Part shown: in pieces, positions 55,858 through 64,000 of the stretch
Numbering within the stretch: the stretch's first letter is position 1
Layout of the letters: each line of letters begins with the position of its first letter
From: Lunularia cruciata
Lineage: Eukaryota > Streptophyta > Marchantiopsida > Lunulariales > Lunulariaceae
Direction of reading: 5' to 3'
Length of the DNA: 64,000 nucleotides
Assembly: GCA_948567375.1 (NCBI GenBank)
Contig: OX419756.1
Coordinates: 7,879,001 to 7,943,000 of the forward strand
Notes under the pieces: generated by a model
What the model was told of the DNA's origin: nothing
The model's input: the letters and a program-made list of their open reading frames with translations, nothing else
The model's database searches: none
Position numbers and translations under genes: made by a program

Positions 55858-58800
55858 TTGATTGTTGTGAATGGAATCCTAGAAGGTAATCAAGTGAGAG
55901 TATTAATAGATCCGGGAGCAACAGAGAATTTCTTGTCTCGCTCTGTTGCAATCAGATTGGGAATGGATCTAGAGAGAGATGGAAGTGAAGAAGTAGAGTT
56001 ACCAAATGGGCAAACAGAGAGGATTGAATCATTACCTAGACGGGTAACCCTCTCTGTAGGAGAATATCAGGAAGCAATTGAGTGGCGAGTGATACAGTTA
56101 GCCCGTTATGATGCAATTTTAGGCATGCCATGGATGGAGCAGTACAACCCAATGGTGGATTGGAGGAAGAAAGTAGTGAGAACCCACCAATGGTCAATCA
56201 TTGGGGTTAAAGAAAAATCACACAGGCAGAAATTGCCTCTATATGTTGTAGGGACGACAATTGTCTGTAAGACCGATAGATGTTTCCTGGGTCTAATAAG
56301 AGAAGTCCAGAGTGCACAACTCGCTGGACAAATTCCTGAGAAATTGAAGGATGTGGTGGATGAGTTTCAAGATGTCTTTCCTGATGATCTACCCTCAGGA
56401 TTACCACCTAAAAGGCGAGTAGATCACAAAATAGAGACACTTCCGGGGAAGACACCTCCTTGTAAGGCCCCATATCGCCTATCACCTCATGAGTTGGAGG
56501 AGTGTAAGACTCAAATTGAGGAGATGCTACAGAAAGGGTTCATCCAACCTAGCGTATCACCATATGGGGCCCCTGTCTTGTTTGTGAAGAAGAAGGATGG
56601 TACAATGCGCATGTGCATTGACTATCGGGGTCTCAATCAGCAAACAGTGAAGAACAAATACCCCTTACCTCGCATGGATGACCTGTTTGATCAATTCCAT
56701 GGAGCGAGATACTTCACCAAACTGGACTTGCGGAGCGGTTACAATCAAATCCGAATTGCAGAGGAGGATGTGTACAAAACTGCCTTTCGAACTAGGTATG
56801 GCCACTTTGAGTATCTTGTGATGCCTTTTGGCCTCACCAATGCGCCTGCCACTTTCATGAGCCTAATGAATGACATATTTCGTCCATACTTAGATAAGTC
56901 TGTTATCGTCTTCTTGGATGATATCTTAGTATATAGTAGCACGATGACAGAACACAAACAACATCTATGAGAGGTCCTCCAAATTCTAAGACAGAATCAG
57001 TTGTACGCCAAAATCTCAAAGTGTGAGTTTGGCAAGTCTGAAGTAGACTACTTAGGGCATAGAGTAAGTGCAGAGGGCATTCAAGTATTGACAGATAAAA
57101 TAGAGGTCATTCAAAAATGGAGTGCCCCCGAAGATCAGACTCAACTTAAGAGCTTCTTGGGGTTGACGGGATTCTATCGTAGATTTGTCAAGGACTTCTT
57201 CAAGGTTGCACAGCCTTTAATGGCACTACTTGGCAAGGGGAAGAAGTGGACATGGGGAACTGCACAAGAGTTGGCCTTTCAAGAATTGAAGGCCGCCTTG
57301 CTACATGCACCAATCTTGAAGTGGTATGACCCAAAACGTCCAATCAAGTTGGCTACGGATGCATCAGGCGTAGCAATAGGAGCAGTCCTACAACAAGAGT
57401 GGCATGACGGATGGCATCCAATTGCATATTTCTCTCGAAAGTTGTTACCGGCAGAGCGCAACTACCACACCACAGAACGAGAAGAGCTGGCCATTGTTCT
57501 AGCAACCAAGCATTGGAAGCACTACCTGGGCGAGAAGGCATTTGTAGTAGAGACAGACCACAAACCTCTAGTCTACCTCGAGACGCAGAAGGATCTATCT
57601 CATCACCAAATTCGGTGGGCAGAGTGGCGACAACGCTTCAACATGACAATCACCTACGTGGAAGGTAAGAAGCAACTTGCAGATGCGTTCACCCGCATGC
57701 CAATGGCCAACAACTTGGCGGCAGAGGTTAAGATTAACCCTGAATTCTGGCAAGAGATTCTAGCTGCTACAAAAACTGACCCACAGATTGTAGAAGCGCA
57801 AGCGTCCAAAGGTGTCACCAGCACCCAAGGACTCACCTTTCGAGAGGGCCGATTGTGGATCCCAAATGTCCCAGAATTACGCACCACCATCCTAGCGGAA
57901 TGTCATGATTTGGCCACTGCAGCTCATGTCGGAGTGGACAAGACCTTGGAGGCAGTCAAGCGCCATTACTATTGGCCCAAGATGAGCAACGACGTGATGG
58001 ACTATGTGCGTAGCTGCCTACTTTGTCAACAGAACAAAGCTTCTAATCAAGCTCCTGCAGGGCTCCTTCAACCTCTTCCCACTCCTACCCAACGTTGGGA
58101 ACAAGTGAGTATGGATCTCGTCTGTGAATTACCCAAGACCACCTTAGGGTTTGACTCCATTGTCGTCTTTGTGGACCGGCTCAGCAAAATGATTCATGTA
58201 CGCCCTACCACCAAGGAGGTGACCGCTCCACAACTAGCTCAACTATACTTAGATGTAGTCTTTGCTCACCATGGCTTGTCTAGAGTACTCATCACCGATA
58301 GAGGCACCCAATTCACCAGTTTGTTTTGGCTAACACTCTTTGGTTTCTTCAAAACCAAGTTGGCCATGTTTACAGCTTACCACCCACAAACAGATGGCCA
58401 AACAGAGCGGGCTAATCGCACGATTGAAGACATGTTACGCGGCTTCACCTTAGAAGAGCAAGAGAGGTGGGACACCCTACTACCGTTGGTGGAATTTGCT
58501 TACAACAATTCAGTGAATGCCTCCACCCAGGTCACTCCGTTCTTCCTCATGTATGGTGAGCATCCCTTCACACCTTCTAGCTTGATGAAGATCCGTCCAG
58601 TGACTACCAAGGTTGATGCAGTCAACACATTTGTTTCTAGAATCCAACAAGGTGTGGAGAGCGCCAAGCACAGGTTACAGATTGCGCAAAATCGACAAAA
58701 GCAGTATGCTGATGCACACCGTAGGCATATGGAGTTCAATGTTGGGGATCAAGTGTGGCTATCGACAACCAACCTCACATTAGTTGGATCTCGTAAGCTC

Positions 58801-59187
58801 AGACCTCGTTTTATTGGGCCTTTCTCGATTCTTCGTCGCATCGGCACTGTGGCCTATCACCTTGAGCTACCACCACACATGAAGATCCATCCAGTGTTCC
58901 ATGTCTCCCTATTACGCAGATATGCTCCCCGATCAGGCCAAGGTATTTCCACACAGGACATTCGACCTTGTCCGACAGTCATTGATGGCACAGAGGAATA
59001 TGAAGTAGAGCGGATTCTCCAAAAGCGCATGCGTGGTACTCGCCATCCGTGGGTGGAATATCTAGTACAATGGAAAGGTTACCCTCTCTATGAAGCAACC
59101 TGGGAACCCACTGCCAATTTGGCACATGCACCGGTGTTGGTGCAAGCATTTGAGCAACAATTGCACAACGAGGACGTTGCGTCTTAA
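55858..59187 (+). pseudogene. B1 pol: protease, RT, RNase H, integrase, chromodomain
   Basis: One frame runs the whole length apart from a single TGA at 56968-56970. The protease reads [12 protein letters not shown], with Pro (CCG, 55912-55914) where Ser or Thr is expected. The RT (about 56480-57000) shows [21 protein letters not shown] and [10 protein letters not shown]. RNase H (about 57310-57700) has [15 protein letters not shown] and TDHKPL. Integrase: the zinc-binding His/Cys set at about 57900-58030, then [14 protein letters not shown] and [10 protein letters not shown], giving an intact Asp-Asp-Glu set (Glu codon 58405-58407). The chromodomain at about 58995-59130 has YEVERIL and [17 protein letters not shown]. 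The first residue is not fixed; the frame is open upstream of 55858. Confidence 0.92.
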
Positions 59188-59200
59188 AAGGAGGGAGGTC

Positions 59201-59939
59201 TGTAATACCAAGGGTTAGCCATATGATCTAGATGTGAAATTTGGTTTGGTAACATCTAGAATGATGTTATACATGATGGTCAAAATAGATCAGATAGAAG
59301 TATCACCAAAAGAGTACTTCTACAAATAAGGCAAAAACCGAAATAGACTTGAGAACCTTAGAACCAATAGCTAGACATATGATTTAAAGGTGAGAATTGG
59401 TTTGGTAACATCTGGAAGGATGTTACACATGATGGACTAAACAGATCAGAAATAGGTATCACCAAAAGGGGACTTCTACTAATAGAGTAGGAACCGAAAT
59501 ATGCCTGAAATCTTTGAAGGCAATTTCGGAGGCCTAAACGGATGAATTAGGCCTCGAAAATGTGCAGATTTCCCCCCCAATAGAGGAAAGGTTGGCCTTC
59601 CCTCCCCCTGGTTTGTCTTGTCGAGAGCTTTCCAACGGTACCTTACTCATGTGATTCTGAGATTCCTACAGGAATATTCCCTAAAAGATTCCCTCCGGTC
59701 AAAGCTCGTTTGACCAACCAGATAGGACCTAGACCAGACAGGTCACCCATCCAAGTCAGTAATCCAAGGGTGGAGCTTGCTGACATGTCACCTATCTATG
59801 TCCCTAATCCTATGGTAGAGCTTCCTTGGAGGAGATCCTCTTTGTCTATATAATAAAGAGAAGGTGCTCCCTTGGAGCATCGAATGTTTTGAGTGTGCAA
59901 TCTGTGTTTTCTCTCTTCTCTTGTCCTCGGAGTATTACA
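59201..59939 (+). repeat. 3' LTR of B1
   Basis: 739 bp, almost identical to the 5' LTR. Differences by eye include changes near 59330, 59453, 59605-59619, 59671-59698 and 59875-59887. Confidence 0.93.
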
Positions 59940-60062
59940 ATATTCATCACATCCATGAATTGGTTACACAACTGAATGTCAATGGGGTTAAGGTTGAAGA
60001 TGATAATTTTATTGTTAAATCCCAAGCTCAACATACTAATAGTAAAAATGGAAAAAAATAGG
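59940..60062 (+). pseudogene. Copia-type gag fragment, right part
   Basis: Starts with the second ATATT and continues the gag reading interrupted at 53329 (HHIHELVTQLNVNG, VEDDNFIV), ending at a stop near 60060. Confidence 0.7.
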
Positions 60063-60542
60063 TTGCTCCCTTAAGGATATGGATAGGTATTGGCTAGAAT
60101 TGAAGATAAGGATCACATTTGGTGGTTCTTTATTATTTATTATTTGGTGGTTTCCTATTTAACCTCTTGGGCAAAACTATTCATAGAAGTGTGTAGTGTC
60201 ACCCTTTGTAGCACACTATAAAAGAGTGAAGAATATCACTTTCATTACAAATCTATTCCAAGTTATTCTTGAAGGTGATGGTTGATGTCACACCAAAGGT
60301 CACTTCATGCCAAAGGCTACCACTCCAAAGGTTTGTGCTTCCCAAAAGGTGTGGCTCCAATGGAGCCTCTATATTGATTGATTGACTTGCTTACTATTTC
60401 CATAGTACTTTTAGTGCTCTAGATTACCCATAACCCTCCCATGCATTATCTCACTTCTTCAAAATCCCAAGGATAAAAAACCCTAGACAAGTGCAAATAT
60501 ATTCCTACACTCAAGCGCATGTGTTTCTACTTTGAGGTTTTT
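60063..60542. other. Probable remainder of the copia-type element
   Basis: AT-rich, with CTATAAAAGAGTGAAG near 60220 resembling an LTR promoter, but no LTR pair could be defined. No gene is seen. Confidence 0.35.
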
Positions 60543-61001
60543 TGTAAAAGACCAAGAGAGAAAGAGGAGAATGGAAGATCAAAGTGGAAGATTACATTGG
60601 AGCTCTCAAACAAAGGAAACCCCAAATACCAAGCATGAGCTTGGGCTTGGTATTTAAAGTGAAGCAGCATTTATAGTGAAGCAATACTCTTGAGAAGCTT
60701 CCTTCTCAAAGCCGCCTTCTTGGAGTGTAAGCTAAGCTAGCCAAGAAGCTTTATTCTATAAGCCATCTACTAGGTGTACAAGCTAAGCTATCCATTAACT
60801 TGGTGTGCAAGTTACCCAATCTTTGCAGTTTACCCAACCTATAAGCTTCCCTTCAAAAAGCTTCATATAAGCTTCTAGAACATTCTATCAAAAAGCTTCT
60901 TAGATGCTTCTAGAACATTGTAAGAATTTCTTGTTATATTTAAATTATTTTACTTATTTATTAGCCTCTATTAACTTTTCTATTAACTCCATATTATTAC
61001 A
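60543..61001 (-). repeat. Inverted solo LTR of family A
   Basis: 459 bp, TGTAAAAGACC to TATTATTACA on the plus strand, with AAGCTTCCTTCTC and AAGCTAAGCTA modules. The flanks TTTTT and TTCAT match weakly. Confidence 0.82.
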
Positions 61002-61488
61002 TTCATCACCAATACTCAAATCATCCAATCAATACTTAGTGTGTAGACAAAAAGAGATAGAGAGTTTAGACGGTCCCTTTGCTAATTTCCTTGATTACCA
61101 AAAAATGGACTCAATTTACATTGTGTTTAAGCCTTAAATACTTTCTCTTCCTTAATCCCAAAGGGATCTAATAATTGGAGCCTCTCAAAGGTCTCTTATT
61201 TCCATCTACATTATACAATGCTAATACTAACTTCCTACCTTATCTTACATAATCACATATTTTTTCATTAACTATTCTTTACATGTTAGGAAAAGTGTCT
61301 AATCTCCCTTGGTTGGAGCTATAAAATTACCTACCTTTGGACTTACTATCCTAAAAATTTCTTGTCCTTATGAGGTGTTCCCTCCAAAGGTCTATTCTAC
61401 ACCAAAAATGAGTTCCACTATGAAGGTCTTTTGTACTAAGAATATTTACACTTACTAAGCCTTTGGCTATGTTCAGCCTATAACCCAA
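61002..61488. other. Intergenic or old repeat, nothing recognised
   Basis: AT-rich sequence with copia-like scraps but no definable element or gene. Confidence 0.35.
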
Positions 61489-61909
61489 TGTAAAAGTCCA
61501 AGACCAAGGAGAGACATAGGAGAATGGAATAACACAAGGACACTTGAAAGTGAGTAAACACTGAACGCCAGCATGAGCTTTGGCTCTTGTATTTATATGG
61601 ATCATACAAGGCTCTTGAGAAGCTTCCCAAGAAGCTTCCTTGAGCTACTTTCTTGGAGTGCAAGCCAAGTTATTTGGGAAGCTTCTAAAGAAGCTTCCTT
61701 CTAAAAGTTGCTTACTTGGTGTGCATACCTAAGCTAGTTGGAAGCTTCTAGAAGCTTTCTTCTAGAAGCTACCTACTTGGGGTGCAAGCTAAGCTAGTCG
61801 GGAAGCTTCCTAAGAAGCTTCCTATATACTTTTGGAATATTTTTAGCTAATTTGTCTTTGCTACTTTGTTAGCCCTACTAACTTCATTATTAAACTCCAT
61901 ATTTTTACA
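61489..61909 (-). repeat. 3' LTR of A6
   Basis: 421 bp. On the plus strand GGAAGCTTCTAGAAGCTTTC near 61739 forms an alternating GAA/TTC array like that of A2. A CCCCCAT (polypurine on the minus strand) adjoins at 61910-61920. Confidence 0.88.
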
Positions 61910-64000
61910 TATTCCCCCATTGCTAGTTGGTGACGTCCTTGTCGCTAGCAAAACTTCAAACTCTAGATGGCCAATCATGCATTATGGACATGAGAAAGAG
62001 GTTCCCATGTGGCATCATGAAGGGAATATCATTTCTAAAGGACCTTGTACTCGGTATGTTATCAATGGCCTTGTTGAATGTGGTGATGTGCAAGGATACA
62101 ATCAACTTTATACTCCTCATGATCATTTATAGGGACAAGAGGAGGGAGAGGTTGGACTTGAGAGGAAAAAGAAGATGGGTTAGGAAAAAAGGGTTTCAAC
62201 TTGGAAATATGAAAGATAGGATGGATGCGCATATAACAAGACAAGGCAATCAATAAGCACCACAAGAGACAATTTTGGTGACATCAAAGGGTCCTATCCA
62301 ATTAGGAGCAAGTTTAAAAACTTGGGTATCAAGTGGGAGAGGGAGGTTATTGGATGAGAGCATGACCTTCTCACCAACTTGAAAGTTGAGATCAGGATGA
62401 TGGTGATCCGCATATTTTTTTTACCAATTTTGAGCAACAAGGAGATGAGATTTGGCTTGTTGGAAGGATTGGGAGATGGTGGTCAAGAAGGTGGAATTAT
62501 GAGTGACTTGAGATATAGGAGGAGTAAGAAGGGAATCTAGAACAAGTGAGTCTTGGCCAAAATTGAGAAAGAAAGGAGAGAATCTGGTGCTTGCCTATTT
62601 AGAATTATTGTAGGCAAACTCCGTAGTTGCAAGACATTCATCCCAATTGGTATGGTGAATGTTGACAAAGGCACAAAGTATATCTTCCAAGGTGCAATTT
62701 TCATGTCCAATTTTTCCATCAGTTTGTGGATGATAGGCCATGGACAAAGTAAGCTTGGTGCCGAGTATCTGGAAGAGTGCTTGCCAAAACTTTCTAGTGA
62801 AGCAAGGATCACGGTCAAAGATGAGTACACATGGCATCTCATGATGCTTGAATACATTATCAAAGTAGATTTGCACTAAGCTTAGAGCATCCACAGTATC
62901 AACCATTGGTGCCAAATGGATTTGCTTACTAAGCTTATCCACAAACACCATAGTTGTTATGTGACCTTGCTTTGTCTTGGGCAAGGAGGTGATGTGATCT
63001 AAGCTCACATGTTCCTAACAAGAAGATGGAATGAGGAGTGGTTGAAGGAGTCCACTTGGTTTAAGGTTACTAGTCTTGTTGCATTGGCAACTCTCACACG
63101 ATTGGACAAACTCCTAAACATCTTGTGCCATGTTGGGCTACCACCATTGGAGTTGGAGGGTATCCAAGGTCCTGTCCACACCCATGTGACTAGTAATTGG
63201 TAAATCATGGGCTTCTTGAAGTTGCACAAGTCAGTGATTACCTTTGGCTAGAACATAGATCTGGTCCTCATGGAATAGAAGGCCTTCCTTGAAGGAGAAG
63301 GCGTTGTACTCCTTGTTGCATCCTATAAGACAACCATGTACCATCTAGAAGAAGGAATCTTGTTGTAGAGCTGACCAAAACTCATTTTGGACCTTGGAGT
63401 CAATTGACATTGTCATAATTACCGCCATGATGAGAAGAAGTGACTTCAAATCAGGTCGTCATGATAGAGCATTAAGGATGACATGGAACCAACCTGGTTT
63501 GTACTCAAGTTTGATATCAAACAATTTGGAGTTGCTCCTCCCATCAATGATGTCGACTCTTCATGTGTTCCAAGTGTAAGATCTGCAACAATAGTTTGTG
63601 ATCAGTATGCATGATCACGTGTTTCCCCAAGAGGTAATGCCTCCATACCTTAGCGGCATATACCATTGCAAGTTGTTCCTGATCTTGAATAGAGTAATTT
63701 CTTTCAGCCATATTTTTATTTGGCAAGACACAAAGACAATGGGATGTAGTCCATCTGGGAATTCATGTTGCAACACAAGTCCAATTGCAAAGTTAAAAGT
63801 ATCAAAATCAACTACACAAGGTAGTTGAGGATCATATGGTTGAAGAATGGGTCTTGAAGACACCATATGTTTCAACTTCTGGAATGCTTCTTTGTGTTTG
63901 GTGGTCCATTCTTCCCCAAGAGGTCAGTCAATGGTGCATCCACATGAGTATAATAGTGGATGAACCATCGATAAAAACTGGCCAATCCATTAAATGCTTG
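61910..64000 (-). pseudogene. A6 chromodomain, integrase and RNase H remnant
   Basis: In minus-strand order: RNase H (63875-63545; CVVDFDTFNFAIGLVLQ, with a frame break near 63720), integrase zinc region (about 63230-63060), integrase core (63008-62595; LDHITSLPKTKQGH and FDRDPCF), integrase C-terminus (about 62450-62200) and chromodomain (about 62130-61990). At the catalytic Glu position the codon (62706-62708) encodes Gly, in TDGKIGHEN. Confidence 0.85.

Larger units (their letters stand above)
53330..59939 (+). mobile_element. Ty3/gypsy chromovirus B1, young and nearly complete
   Basis: A 6.6-kb element with LTRs at 53330-54069 and 59201-59939, perfect target duplications ATATT (53325-53329 and 59940-59944), a primer site (TGGTATCAGAGC, 54071-54082) and a polypurine tract (AAAAGGAGGGAGGT). 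By eye the LTRs differ by about eight substitutions and one indel in 740 bp, near 1 percent. It is inserted in a copia-type gag. Inactivating changes are few: two TGA codons in gag, one TGA in pol, and Pro in the protease active site. Confidence 0.95.
61489..64000 (-). mobile_element. Ty3/gypsy element A6, inverted, continues past the window
   Basis: The 3' LTR lies at 61489-61909 and the coding region follows on the minus strand to the window edge. The other LTR and the target duplication are outside the window. Confidence 0.9.

Overview
The window is nuclear DNA of a land plant. Three things show this: a plant-type NBR1 autophagy receptor (PB1, ZZ, FW and two UBA domains) in seven exons with GT-AG introns; chromodomain Ty3/gypsy retrotransposons primed by initiator-Met tRNA; and a short, clean piece of plastid 16S rRNA gene inside AT-rich nuclear sequence. 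Short introns (about 110 to 425 bp) would suit a seed-free plant, but I cannot name the species from sequence alone.

Layout. (1) 1-5.3 kb: two minus-strand NBR1-like genes (copy 1, cut by the window edge, and copy 2) encoding PB1 and ZZ domains. (2) 5.3-8.1 kb: intergenic DNA with the plastid rRNA fragment at 7065-7210. (3) 8.1-40.5 kb: a stack of nested LTR retrotransposons. The outer element A0 (8116-39378) holds A1 (12396-27462), A4 (27531-33311) and A5 (33525-38449). A1 itself holds A2 (13136-18759) and the inverted A3 (19961-24465). Solo LTRs of a second family (B) lie in A4 and A5, and a solo LTR nested in another follows A0. Target-site duplications support the order of insertion. (4) 40.5-43.2 kb: intergenic DNA without recognisable genes. 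(5) 43.2-49.8 kb: NBR1-like copy 3 (minus strand, PB1-ZZ) head-to-head with the full-length NBR1 (plus strand, 736 codons). (6) 49.8-53.0 kb: intergenic. (7) 53.0-60.1 kb: a copia-type gag remnant split by a young, nearly complete family B gypsy element, B1 (53330-59939). (8) 60.1-64.0 kb: an inverted solo LTR and the 3' part of another inverted family A element, A6, running off the right edge.

The host genes form one family. Four NBR1-type genes share the same early exon structure. Each has a TATA box followed, 50-58 bp downstream, by a 19-bp element of consensus CGCGGCTNACAGGAACGCG, with a second copy 80-101 bp further on. Both copies lie in the predicted 5' leader, in gene-sense orientation, with complementary GCG/CGC arms. 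This pair is not explained by any element I know and is the best candidate here for an undescribed regulatory system. Only the plus-strand gene visibly has the FW and UBA cargo-receptor half. Copies 2 and 3 look like short PB1-ZZ proteins that could co-polymerise with NBR1.

The retroelements carry their own oddities. A 20-residue repeat between protease and reverse transcriptase grows from one unit in the oldest elements to four in a younger one. In family A the integrase catalytic Glu is replaced in all six copies where it can be read (Lys in five). The family A LTRs hold heat-shock-element-like arrays. Families A and B share a coding module upstream of gag, duplicated in B.
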